Source: Mesonia sp008017825 (lineage in GTDB: Bacteria > Bacteroidota > Bacteroidia > Flavobacteriales > Flavobacteriaceae). Taken from it: a stretch of DNA of 64,000 bases. The stretch covers positions 124,001 through 188,000 of the forward strand of contig NZ_VRLS01000086.1 of NCBI RefSeq assembly GCF_008017825.1, given 5' to 3'. The notes below the pieces were generated by a model. The model made no database searches. It was not told the DNA's origin and worked only from the letters and a program-made list of their open reading frames with translations. Of this stretch, positions 34,674 through 43,339 are shown piece after piece. Numbering within the stretch: the stretch's first letter is position 1; each line of letters starts with the position of its first letter. The position numbers were made by a program, and so were the translations under genes.

Positions 34674-37547
34674 TTATCTTATTAGCGAAAAATTACCTGT
34701 AAAAACCTGTCCGTCTTCCAAAATAATTTTGTACCAATAATCGTTAGAAGGCATATTTTTTCCATTATAGCGGCCATCCCAACCTAGAGAACTTCCTTTA
34801 AGACCCGCTAAAAGTTTACCAAAGCGATCATAAATATAAATTTTAGCGTTTGATAAATTACTTTCATATTTCCCTAAAATCGTCCAGCGGTCATTGAACC
34901 CATCTTGATTTGGAGTAAAAAACTTCATGATGTTTTTAACACCTACTGTTTTTTTCGTAATACCGCAGCCATTGAGATCTCTAACATAAATATTATAGAC
35001 ACCAGGTTTTAACCCATCAAAATAAGGTTCAGGTTGATATGGTCCTAAGCTATTATTTAACGCATATTCGTAGCTTCCAACAGAGCTTTCATTTAAAAGG
35101 ATGGTTAAACTATTATTTTCAGAAAAATCATTGACATTAACTTCAAAGCTAGCTTTGTTAGATGCTTTTATAGTAATATTTCTTGTTTGGCTGCAGCCGA
35201 ATTGATCTGTTACCGTTACACTATGAGTAGTAATTTCATTAGTTTCTATGGTTTCGCTAGTTTCTCCACTTGGGCTCCATAGATAAGTATAGTTACTGAT
35301 TAAATTCGAAGAAATACCAGAATTCAATTCTATTTTTTGTGGTAGGTCTTCTAGGCAATAAATTATTTCAGGTATATCTTCTCCAATAGGAATAGGTTCA
35401 TAGACTTCTAAATTCACTTTTAAAATGTCATTACAACCTAATGAAGTGTCTATTCGTAAATAAAGTGTTTGATTAAAAGGGTTTTCATTTTCAAAGGAAT
35501 TTTGATTCTCTATGGGGTTGGTTTTTAAGACCGCATTTTCTAGACTTGTATAAAAAATTCCGTTAAGGTTTGGGTTGTTATTAATTACATTATCTTCAAT
35601 TTCAGACAAATTAAAAATTTCTATACCTGAATTACTCGTAGGACAAAGACTTTTAGTGATTTCTGTATTTTGTATAATTACCACCTCTAATTCTACTGTG
35701 GCTATTTTTGAACAGCCCGTTTGATTGTCAAATACTTTTACATATAGAGTTTGAGGATTTGATGCATTTTGATAATCGGTAATTTTATTAATAGCATTAT
35801 TTTCATTTTCTGCTTCAGCAAACGTTTCGAAAAAAGAAGCTTCTAGGTTGGAAGAGGTTTCTATATCTGGATTTACTTTGCTATAAATACTTTCTAGGTT
35901 AAATAATGAAGTAGGTTGTGAGTCTAAAGAACAGTTTAAATATTCTACATTATTTGCGGTAGGAAAATCATTATAAATTATGGTAGCAATACCTTTAAAA
36001 GGGCATTCTCCATTATTAGGCTCGATCTCTAATTTATAGGTGTGTGAATAAGGTAGTGTTTGAGAAGTATCAAAACTAGTATCTAAAGTATTGTCAACTT
36101 CTCCGGGAATTAATTGACCATCTTTATACCAGGAATAAGTTGCTCCAGGTATATCTAGATAGGATAAACTATAATTCTGTTGTGGACAAAGTTTAAGTTC
36201 TGTAACAATATTTTCATCATTTCCATCTATAATGTTTATCGTATTGAGGAAGAAAGACTGGATGAATGGAGGTAAACCAAAAGTTGAGCTATTTCCCTTA
36301 AGGCTAATTGCTCCGTTGGCAGTAGATTGAGAATAGTTAACATTGGCAGCATCAGCTTCTGGATTATTGATTACCGCTAAGACATTACTTCCGATTATAG
36401 ATTTGTAAATTTTTCCATTTGATGCTAACTGTAATGCGGTTGCAGATGATCCAGTTGCTCCAGGAATAGACTGAATACTGTTAGGAATATCACTGCTTTC
36501 TAAGTCCCATTGGTATAAATTAAGTGTGTTTTGTTGAGTAGTTGTTGCATAAGCCTTTTTGGTGTTCATCGAAAACTCAACCCCATAAGCATTAACATTT
36601 TCTATTAAAGCAATACTGTTTGAAACTGTTCCTGTGATAGGATCAAAATCAGATAAATAAACACCACCATCATCCAAATCTTCGTTTCCGTTTTGGTTAA
36701 ATGTCCTAGTATTATGGGCTATTAATATTTTTTCTCCATTTGGAGATGCTTTCATATAGCCTAAAGCACTACGTCTATAGGAAGCTATTGGTATATTAGG
36801 ACCAGTTTGGGATATGATAGGAGTAGTGTCGATACCAGAAGCATCTATCTTAAAAGCATAAAATTTATCAATAAAATGTGTCATCAACCAGATAGAATTA
36901 CAATCTGCACCTTTAACAGCTGTAATTTTTTCTGAACACTTATATTTTATTTCTTCAGCATCATTGGGGTCATAAGTGATCAACGGCATGTTTTTTTCCG
37001 TGGCAACGATATCACCTAAGCCGCCATTAAGATTCATATCTACCAACGAATAATTAAGACCATTATTAAAGCCATCATCATCTTGCGGAATAGTTCCATT
37101 AATATCGGTATAAGCAGGAATAGAATTCCCGCTAGCATCTGCTGGTCCTTGATTAGGGTAGGCATTAGCATTTTCATGATGAGGTTCATCTACTGTGAAA
37201 ATGTAATATAAATCATCATTGGTGGGGTGAGGAACGATAAGTCCGCTAGAAGTACTGGAAGGGTCACCTAATAATCCTGAACCACCAAAATAGTTGGCAT
37301 TTGCCATAATTTGGTGGTTTCTATTCCATACTGTTCTTCCGTCGGTATAAAAAAGTAGCTGACCATTTTCATTTGAAATAGAGGAACATCCTTCATTGGT
37401 ATTCACTTGTCCATTATTTAAAGCGGAAGGAGGAGAGGTGTTAAAATTAACACCAGCATTGTTTCCAAAGTACCAAGTGTTGGCTTCTCCTTGTGCATAA
37501 ACTCCAATTGAGAATAGAGCAAGAAAGAGACTTAATAAAGATTTCAT
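34674..37547 (-). CDS. Large secreted protein with N-terminal propeller-like region and type-B T9SS sorting domain
   Basis: 957 residues with a signal peptide (ending GVYAQ, about residue 19). The first ~410 residues contain repeated GKIY/GEKILIAH-type strands and open with NTWYFGNNAGVNF. That is typical of the beta-propeller region of large flavobacterial type-B proteins. Ig/PKD-like domains follow, with repeated N-P-Q-T-L-Y strands, and the C-terminal sorting domain closes the protein (KFFTPNQDGFNDRW, YDRFGKLLAGL, YNGKNMPSNDYWY). First of three tandem type-B genes on this strand. Confidence 0.87.
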   Translation of the reverse strand: MKSLLSLFLALFSIGVYAQGEANTWYFGNNAGVNFNTSPPSALNNGQVNTNEGCSSISNENGQLLFYTDGRTVWNRNHQIMANANYFGGSGLLGDPSSTSSGLIVPHPTNDDLYYIFTVDEPHHENANAYPNQGPADASGNSIPAYTDINGTIPQDDDGFNNGLNYSLVDMNLNGGLGDIVATEKNMPLITYDPNDAEEIKYKCSEKITAVKGADCNSIWLMTHFIDKFYAFKIDASGIDTTPIISQTGPNIPIASYRRSALGYMKASPNGEKILIAHNTRTFNQNGNEDLDDGGVYLSDFDPITGTVSNSIALIENVNAYGVEFSMNTKKAYATTTQQNTLNLYQWDLESSDIPNSIQSIPGATGSSATALQLASNGKIYKSIIGSNVLAVINNPEADAANVNYSQSTANGAISLKGNSSTFGLPPFIQSFFLNTINIIDGNDENIVTELKLCPQQNYSLSYLDIPGATYSWYKDGQLIPGEVDNTLDTSFDTSQTLPYSHTYKLEIEPNNGECPFKGIATIIYNDFPTANNVEYLNCSLDSQPTSLFNLESIYSKVNPDIETSSNLEASFFETFAEAENENNAINKITDYQNASNPQTLYVKVFDNQTGCSKIATVELEVVIIQNTEITKSLCPTSNSGIEIFNLSEIEDNVINNNPNLNGIFYTSLENAVLKTNPIENQNSFENENPFNQTLYLRIDTSLGCNDILKVNLEVYEPIPIGEDIPEIIYCLEDLPQKIELNSGISSNLISNYTYLWSPSGETSETIETNEITTHSVTVTDQFGCSQTRNITIKASNKASFEVNVNDFSENNSLTILLNESSVGSYEYALNNSLGPYQPEPYFDGLKPGVYNIYVRDLNGCGITKKTVGVKNIMKFFTPNQDGFNDRWTILGKYESNLSNAKIYIYDRFGKLLAGLKGSSLGWDGRYNGKNMPSNDYWYKIILEDGQVFTGNFSLIR

Positions 37548-37561
37548 GGGGCAATTTTCCC

Positions 37562-37569
37562 CAAAAATA
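37562..37569 (-). promoter_or_regulatory. -7 element of the first type-B gene
   Basis: TATTTTTG on the minus strand, 14 bases before the ATG. A short dyad (TGGGG/CCCCA) fills the space between it and the start codon. Confidence 0.4.
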
Positions 37570-37579
37570 ACACTTTTAA

Positions 37580-38416
37580 TTATAAATCTCTCTTTTTAAG
37601 CAGTGTAAGTGAGCCCCATATAAATATAGCTGTCCAACCCAAAACGATGATAACTTGATACCAGTGTACTGCATAATCAAACGCAACATCTGTTTGAAGT
37701 TGATTAGCAGCAGATTGTATAATATTTAATCGAGTAAGAGGTTGCTTTACCAAATTTGCCATAGATTCTAATGGTAAAAATTGAGAAATATATTCGGTAG
37801 TTACGGCATCTTTTAAAATAAGAAAACGTAGAACCCCTATAATAATACTTTCAAAAATCCACCAAACAAATAAAAATCCTAACGCAAAAGCAGATCGTTT
37901 TACCAAAACGCCTAAAAATAAACAAAAACTAAAAAAGCCTAAAAGCTTAACGAAGTATGCTAGTAAGTATTCTAAATCAGAAAAAATGATTCCAAATTCA
38001 GTATAATCAGAGAAAATTAAACCTAAGATTAAAGAGACTAGAAATATAAAAACGGTTGATATGAGTGCAAAGGAAGCAACTACATAAAATTTAGATAATA
38101 TAAATTCTTTTTTGCTTAAGCCATCGATTAGGTTTTGTTTAAGTGTGCGATTGCTATATTCATTAGAAATAAGAGAGACTATAACAATTGCTAAGAAAAT
38201 TTTTAATAGTGCTGCGCAATACGTGTTAAAGTGCCAGATGTAAGGGAAATTAAAAATTCCTTGATCGGCAATATGAATTTCTGCACCAAATAAATTAAAT
38301 TTAATAGAGGCGATGAGAGCGATCAAGGTAAATAAGCCAAAATAGATAATAGATAATACTTTAGCAGATCTACTGTAGCGTAATTTTTGGAATTCTATTG
38401 TGAGTAATCGTAACAT
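37580..38416 (-). CDS. ABC transporter permease, ABC-2 type
   Basis: 278 residues with about six hydrophobic segments and the short N-terminal amphipathic part (LLTIEFQKLRYSRSAK) common in ABC-2/YfkN-like permeases. The cytoplasmic sequence SNEYSNRTLKQNLIDGLSKK is typical of bacitracin/gliding-type exporters. Its start codon directly follows the stop of the ATPase gene, so the pair forms one exporter. The substrate is unknown. Confidence 0.85.
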   Translation of the reverse strand: MLRLLTIEFQKLRYSRSAKVLSIIYFGLFTLIALIASIKFNLFGAEIHIADQGIFNFPYIWHFNTYCAALLKIFLAIVIVSLISNEYSNRTLKQNLIDGLSKKEFILSKFYVVASFALISTVFIFLVSLILGLIFSDYTEFGIIFSDLEYLLAYFVKLLGFFSFCLFLGVLVKRSAFALGFLFVWWIFESIIIGVLRFLILKDAVTTEYISQFLPLESMANLVKQPLTRLNIIQSAANQLQTDVAFDYAVHWYQVIIVLGWTAIFIWGSLTLLKKRDL

Positions 38417-39325
38417 CTAGGCGCTTTTTTGGTTGGTTAATTGTAAGAATTGCTGTTCTAAGCTCTCTCTTTTCTTTACTAAATGAGAAAGAATAATTCC
38501 TTTCTCTATAAGTATTTTATGAAGCTCTTCGGCCTCCATAGGTTTAGTTAGAATAGCTGTAAAAAAATCATCTTCTTGATTTTTCTTAACGGAATCGAAT
38601 AAATTAGTTTCCGTTAAGGCATTTTTTAGAACCTCCATATTACTACTTCTCAATTCAAAGAAACCATGATTTGCATTTAATTGATCAACAGGACCGGCAT
38701 AAAGCTTAACTCCCTTTCTAATTATAACCACATGATTACAAACTTTTTCTACTTCGTCTAGTAAATGTGAAGCCAATAGTATGGTAGTTCCTGTAGAGGC
38801 AATTTTTCTTATAATCTCTCTGATTTGATGAATTCCTTGCGGATCTAATCCATTAGTAGGTTCATCTAAAATAAGAATTTCAGGGTCATTAAGTAAGGCA
38901 GAAGCAATAGCTAAACGCTGCTTCATACCCAATGAAAAGGTTTGAAACTTACTGTTTTTTCGATCTAATAATCCTACAATTTCTAGCTTTTCCTCAATCT
39001 TAGCATCAGTCACATTCTTTATCTTGCATACCAAATCTAAATTTTGGGCTGCTGTCATGTAGGGATAGAAGTTTGGCCTTTCTATAATGGCACCAACTTT
39101 TTTTAAAGCCTCGTGTGTGGTATCACTTCCGTCAAACCAATGAAAATCCCCACTAGTTTTATTTACCACATTTAAAACCATGCCTAAGGTGGTAGATTTA
39201 CCGCTACCGTTAGGGCCTAAGATTCCGTAAACATTTCCTTTTTCAATGGTAAAAGATAAATTATCTACGGCAGTGATGGGGCCAAATTTTTTTGTGAGAT
39301 TGCTAATCGTAAGAATTGTTTTCAA
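38417..39325 (-). CDS. ABC transporter ATP-binding protein
   Basis: 302 residues: Walker A GPNGSGKST at 37-45, signature FSLGMKQRLAIAS, Walker B ILILDEPTNGLDP, and a C-terminal accessory region. It belongs to the BcrA-like exporters paired with ABC-2 permeases. The only start that keeps the first strand is TTG at 39325; no ATG is available. It lies head to head with the orphan gene at 39420. Confidence 0.9.
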   Translation of the reverse strand: MKTILTISNLTKKFGPITAVDNLSFTIEKGNVYGILGPNGSGKSTTLGMVLNVVNKTSGDFHWFDGSDTTHEALKKVGAIIERPNFYPYMTAAQNLDLVCKIKNVTDAKIEEKLEIVGLLDRKNSKFQTFSLGMKQRLAIASALLNDPEILILDEPTNGLDPQGIHQIREIIRKIASTGTTILLASHLLDEVEKVCNHVVIIRKGVKLYAGPVDQLNANHGFFELRSSNMEVLKNALTETNLFDSVKKNQEDDFFTAILTKPMEAEELHKILIEKGIILSHLVKKRESLEQQFLQLTNQKSA

Positions 39326-39395
39326 AATAAGATCGATTTTCTAATACGACGTCTAAGTTAACGTTTTGTTACAGTGATATTACAAAATAGAATGC

Positions 39396-39403
39396 TATTT
39401 TTG
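39396..39403 (+). promoter_or_regulatory. -7 element upstream of the kinase-like orphan gene
   Basis: TATTTTTG, 16 bases before the ATG at 39420; no TTG at the -33 distance. Confidence 0.35.
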
Positions 39404-39419
39404 AAAAAACCGAAAATCA

Positions 39420-40487
39420 ATGGATGAGAAGTTGATGTCAAAAAAAAAGCCTAGTTTTCCTATAAATGAAAGGCTTAGCAAATATTTGATCAAGCACAAT
39501 CGAAATACAAAAATCCCTGTTTTCTATGAGGATTTACTTAGGTTTTCGGGTTCGATCGTGGTTTACGATCAACATGATGAAGACACACTTTGGGTACGGT
39601 GTTATTATCCAGATCATGAACGTACTGAAATTGACAACAGTCTTAAACGAGTATATACTATTCTACACTCTGATGGTAGTGATGATTCTTTTGAATTTTT
39701 AAATGTAGATGCCATTGATTATTGTACATTTGGAAATTCTAAACCTTTCCGGGTTAAAGTGAGAAATATTTTAAATGATAGTTACACTTACTTTTATGTA
39801 AAAAAAGCAGATGCTTCTAGAATCTACGGTTTAGAGTTTGAACATATTCTTTCTCCACACCGTATTAATTTTCTTATTTATAAGGAAACTCTTATAGAAG
39901 AACACATTGCCGGAATACCAGGTGACGTCTTTATAGAAGAAAAACTACAAGAGTGCGATGAGCGAGAAAAAACACAAATTGCTAAACAGTTTGTGAAATT
40001 TAATGAGCGTTGTACCTTACGCTTATTGGGAGACATGCGATCATATAATTATGTTGTGATTCCTACACACGATTTTGATCATGTTGCTTACCAAATAAGA
40101 GCCATAGATTTTGACCAACAATGCTATGAGGGTAAATTAAAAGTGTACCGACCACAATTTTTTAAAGAGAATTATGAAATGGTAATGCTTGTGGCTAATA
40201 AATTGGAACAAACCTCTATTGAGCAATACAGAAGAGAAGAACGTTCCCAAGTAGCTAAAAGATTAATTACCTCCCAGAAAAGATATAAAGAGTTGATTCG
40301 TTGTATGACGCAAGATTCTATTTCTACCGATAAAAATGTAAAAAGACTTAAAGCCGATTTGGTTGAATTCTCTAAAGATGTAAAATTTAGACGAGCAAAA
40401 ACTATGGGACATATATTAAGAACTGCCTTAGATTTTGTAAAACGCAATTATGTAGATACCAATACTAAAGAAATTATGGAGTTTTGA
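39420..40487 (+). CDS. Unrecognised protein with protein-kinase-like catalytic residues
   Basis: 355 residues; I cannot name a family. The C-terminal half shows the spacing of a kinase or aminoglycoside-phosphotransferase active site. G204-D205-M-R-S-Y-N210 matches the HGDLxxxN catalytic loop (Asp then Asn at +5), and I229-D230-F231-D232 matches the metal-binding D-F-(D/G) strand 20 residues later. Lys128/Lys129 in a beta strand (YFYVKKADASRIYG) and an acidic helix (KETLIEEHI) could be the ATP-site pair. The first His of the loop is replaced by Gly, and the N-terminal 120 residues look like a separate beta domain. Soluble and transcribed alone. Confidence 0.6.
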   Translation: MDEKLMSKKKPSFPINERLSKYLIKHNRNTKIPVFYEDLLRFSGSIVVYDQHDEDTLWVRCYYPDHERTEIDNSLKRVYTILHSDGSDDSFEFLNVDAIDYCTFGNSKPFRVKVRNILNDSYTYFYVKKADASRIYGLEFEHILSPHRINFLIYKETLIEEHIAGIPGDVFIEEKLQECDEREKTQIAKQFVKFNERCTLRLLGDMRSYNYVVIPTHDFDHVAYQIRAIDFDQQCYEGKLKVYRPQFFKENYEMVMLVANKLEQTSIEQYRREERSQVAKRLITSQKRYKELIRCMTQDSISTDKNVKRLKADLVEFSKDVKFRRAKTMGHILRTALDFVKRNYVDTNTKEIMEF

Positions 40488-40507
40488 TTTCCGTAATTTT
40501 AAAACAA

Positions 40508-40546
40508 AAAAAAGGCAGCAATCTAATTTAGGTTGCTGCCTTTTTT
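40508..40546. terminator. Bidirectional terminator after the orphan gene
   Basis: A long stem (GGCAGCAA/TTGCTGCC extended by wobble and A-T pairs on both sides) with T runs on both strands, between convergent genes. Confidence 0.83.
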
Positions 40547-40559
40547 GATATACCTAAAA

Positions 40560-41618
40560 TTAGTTTTTTTCTTCTTTGTTGAAGTATACTAGGTAATAGT
40601 ACATCTGTTTTTCTTCGTCCCAGCCCTTTTCTATAAATTTTTCAGCGCTTTCAGGATTAATAAAATCTAACTTAATTTGCATGTTAGTATCTAAATTAAT
40701 CACACTTTTAATTTTCTTTCTCGCAGAAGTTACTGCAGTATTAGAAACAGGAAACTCGGTTAAATCTTCAATCTTATATTTAGGAGCTTTCTCGGTTTTA
40801 TAATTTTGAAATTCAGGAATTAAGTCTGGATTTTCCATAACTTCGTTTAAGAAATTATTTTCCTGAAAATTATCATTTTTAGCAAAATGATTTACTGCGC
40901 GGTTCATAAACATTACCTCTTGCTGTTTATCTTCTGCAGGTAAAACAACATCTTTAGCAAAATCCTGACAAAATTTTAAATACTTTTTAGTATAGAAATT
41001 TTCATCTGCAAATACATCTACTCCCAAAAATTGCTCCAACCAATATTTAGTATCATAGCGGTTAGAATCTATAGAAAGTACCTTGTAACCTTCTTCCTTA
41101 TTTTTGTTGAAAATAATAGCTCCTTTATCCAACTTATTTAAATTCACACCTTGTTGTAAAATAGCTTCCAGGTTTTCAGATTTTTCTTCAAACTGAAGAA
41201 AATCGTGCTTTAACTCAGATTTAAAAATACCCACGGCATCAACTTTCTCGTTATCCAAGAGCATATTTTCAAAATATACTACGTATAATTCTCCGTTTTT
41301 AATGTGCGGATGTTTTCCTTCGTTAAAGAGCAGCTGCGCTATTTTCTTCGAATTTTCATGAACAGTCCTGGGATCATTAAAAATCTCTGAACAAGTATTG
41401 TATAAATCATGAAACTCCAAATCGGTTTCGTGTACAAATTGATAGTAATTCTCTTCCTTCTCTCTAAACGACTTCAAAAAGTACTCTTTCAATAAAGAGT
41501 TAAGCTCGTCACTTATTACTAACGGAGATTGGGAAAGAAAAATCCCTTCATTTCTAGCTTTATTCCCCACGCGGTGAATAGAAAGCGACTCAATTTGAGC
41601 ATTATATACGTTAATCAT
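40560..41618 (-). CDS. Nucleoid-associated protein, NdpA/YejK family
   Basis: 352 residues matching the 37-kDa nucleoid-associated family: N-terminal AQIESLSIHRVGNKARNEGI, central GELYVVYFE and DAVGIFKSE, and a Lys-rich C-terminal region. Escherichia coli YejK sits on the nucleoid, and its exact role is not settled. It has its own leader region, which holds the intergenic element at 41650-41749. Confidence 0.85.
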   Translation of the reverse strand: MINVYNAQIESLSIHRVGNKARNEGIFLSQSPLVISDELNSLLKEYFLKSFREKEENYYQFVHETDLEFHDLYNTCSEIFNDPRTVHENSKKIAQLLFNEGKHPHIKNGELYVVYFENMLLDNEKVDAVGIFKSELKHDFLQFEEKSENLEAILQQGVNLNKLDKGAIIFNKNKEEGYKVLSIDSNRYDTKYWLEQFLGVDVFADENFYTKKYLKFCQDFAKDVVLPAEDKQQEVMFMNRAVNHFAKNDNFQENNFLNEVMENPDLIPEFQNYKTEKAPKYKIEDLTEFPVSNTAVTSARKKIKSVINLDTNMQIKLDFINPESAEKFIEKGWDEEKQMYYYLVYFNKEEKN

Positions 41619-41649
41619 AGTGTTCTGTAAATTGAAATATTAATACTTT

Positions 41650-41749
41650 GGGCATTACCCTGCGGGTCGGGCTATTCGCTATATCTTTTTTAAAAGCTTA
41701 GTGCTTCGCATAAGCAGTTAAAAAAGGATGCCGCTACTATCCCTAATGC
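41650..41749 (+). repeat. Intergenic repeat element, copy 1
   Basis: About 100 bases running from GGCATTAC through CGGGCTATTCGCTATA to GATGCCGCTACTATCCCTAATGC. It shares its left part, its CTTTTT...AAAAAGG arms and its right part with the copy at 55243-55328, while the loop differs. The outermost six bases (GCATTA/TAATGC) are inverted repeats. It is non-coding and richer in G+C than its surroundings. Confidence 0.75.
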
Positions 41750-41767
41750 AAAAAAATAGAGATTGAT

Positions 41768-42292
41768 TTAATTCCAGTTTTCATCAAAATCGAAATCATC
41801 TAAACTCTCAAAACCATCTCCTTGACTATACAAATCTTCATCTTCTTCTGCATAAGGATCATCTTCGGCTTCAAAATTTTTATCTGGAGGACTATCAGGT
41901 AACTGCCCTTGAACATACATAAGGTTAGGGTAATCTCTGCCATCTTCTGGTTCAGTAATATCGGCCAACTCCACATAGAATGTCCACATACTTAAAAAGT
42001 CATACACATAAATGAGCTTGGTTTCTTTTTGAGAAACTACTGTATCTAATGCAGTTTCATTCATCATACGAACAGGGTTGTGCCCTTCGCTCATATCAAA
42101 AAGAACAATTTCCTCACCTTGATTCCACTCCTCATCACTCGTATAAAAGGAAGCCATTTCGGTTCCATCAAAACCAAAGGCCTGTGTAATCGCATTGTGT
42201 AAATCTTCTAAAGTATCGTTTTCCTCAATCTCGATATCTCTAAAAACATCATCTAACGTATCTAATACGATTCGAAATTTATAAATCATCAT
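41768..42292 (-). CDS. pRiA4b ORF-3-like protein
   Basis: 174 residues matching the plasmid pRiA4b ORF-3-like domain (MIYKFRIVLDTLDDVFRDIEI, then LHNAITQAFGFD and LIYVYDFLSMWTFYVEL). A very acidic tail (FEAEDDPYAEEDEDLYSQ) follows. The family is named after a plasmid gene and occurs widely; function unknown. There is no sign of a mobile element around it. It lies 24 bases after ctaA on the same strand. Confidence 0.82.
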   Translation of the reverse strand: MMIYKFRIVLDTLDDVFRDIEIEENDTLEDLHNAITQAFGFDGTEMASFYTSDEEWNQGEEIVLFDMSEGHNPVRMMNETALDTVVSQKETKLIYVYDFLSMWTFYVELADITEPEDGRDYPNLMYVQGQLPDSPPDKNFEAEDDPYAEEDEDLYSQGDGFESLDDFDFDENWN

Positions 42293-42316
42293 CTTTCAAA
42301 AATTTGGATTGCAAAG

Positions 42317-43339
42317 TTAGCTATTTTTTGTCTGAATTTCGGCTTTCTTGCTTTGCAATAAAAGGTAAAATTGAAGACCGAAAAGTACACTGGCAATTAC
42401 TAAATGTGCAGCTTGGGTAGCAAACGGAAAATCAAAATAATACATCGCAATTCCCGTAAAAACTTCAAGAATAATAAGCAGCATCACCCAGTGGGTAAGA
42501 GGGTAGCCTAAATGCTGTTGTTTGTTTTTCCACCAAATAAACATATTTAATAAAAAGACTAAAACAGAAAAACTTCTATGAGCATAAAATTGAAAGTTTG
42601 GATTCTCTAGCCATAAATGCTTTTCGTAGCCTATATCTTTGATTTGCATATCTACAAACTGTCTAACCTCGGTACCTAAAACCACTTGAATAAGAGTTAG
42701 TACAATAGAAAGTATAAGTAAATTTTTAAATAAGGGATTATAGCTAAAATTTACTTTTTTAGGGCTAGCTAGGTGTAAAATATAAAGAATCAAAGCTACA
42801 ATAATCAATGCGACTACCATATGTATGGTAATTCTTACCGGAGCCAACACCGAATATACCACCGTTGCTCCTAGCCAAGCTTGAAACCCCATTAAAAATG
42901 TAGTAAACCAAGAAAGTAGGGTTATTCTTTTATTTTTTCTCCATTTCCAAATAGATAAAATAGCCGTTAAAAGTACGGCAAGTCCTGCAAGAGCTCCAAA
43001 AAGTCTATTAATATATTCTACCCAAGTGTGAGTAGGATTAAAAACGGCATAATCATGTTTGGTATAAAGTTCCCAATTACTTTTATTAAATTTTTTAGAA
43101 GATGTAAATTCAAATTTAGAAACTTGTAAAGTTTCGTCTACTATAATTACTTGACCTTTGTGAAAATTTTGCTCTGGATGCCATTCTAATTGAGCACGTT
43201 CTGTAGGAGGTATAAAATGACCAAAACATTTAGGCCAATCGGGGCAACCCATTCCGCTTCCAGTCATTCTCACCACTGCACCTGCGATGATGACTAGATA
43301 AACTAGAATAAGAGATATTTTAACAACTTTTTTAAACAT
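42317..43339 (-). CDS. ctaA: Heme A synthase, COX15/CtaA family
   Basis: 340 residues with about eight membrane segments. It oxidises the methyl group of heme O to give heme A for cytochrome oxidase. The opening RMTGSGMGCPDWPKCFG, with its paired Cys residues, and conserved His residues in the helices (HTWVEYINR, HMVVALI, HRSFSVLVF, HLVIA) are present. It overlaps cca by 8 bases. No oxidase genes are nearby. Confidence 0.92.
   Translation of the reverse strand: MFKKVVKISLILVYLVIIAGAVVRMTGSGMGCPDWPKCFGHFIPPTERAQLEWHPEQNFHKGQVIIVDETLQVSKFEFTSSKKFNKSNWELYTKHDYAVFNPTHTWVEYINRLFGALAGLAVLLTAILSIWKWRKNKRITLLSWFTTFLMGFQAWLGATVVYSVLAPVRITIHMVVALIIVALILYILHLASPKKVNFSYNPLFKNLLILSIVLTLIQVVLGTEVRQFVDMQIKDIGYEKHLWLENPNFQFYAHRSFSVLVFLLNMFIWWKNKQQHLGYPLTHWVMLLIILEVFTGIAMYYFDFPFATQAAHLVIASVLFGLQFYLLLQSKKAEIQTKNS

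Noticed and set aside
32212..37547. Repeated domains of the type-B proteins taken as a recent tandem duplication
   Set aside because: The repeat units are diverged at both protein and DNA level and the N-terminal parts differ; they look like old domain families, not a fresh duplication.
41768..42292. pRiA4b ORF-3-like gene as sign of an integrated plasmid or IS element
   Set aside because: No transposase, terminal repeats or composition change surround it; the family is common on chromosomes.
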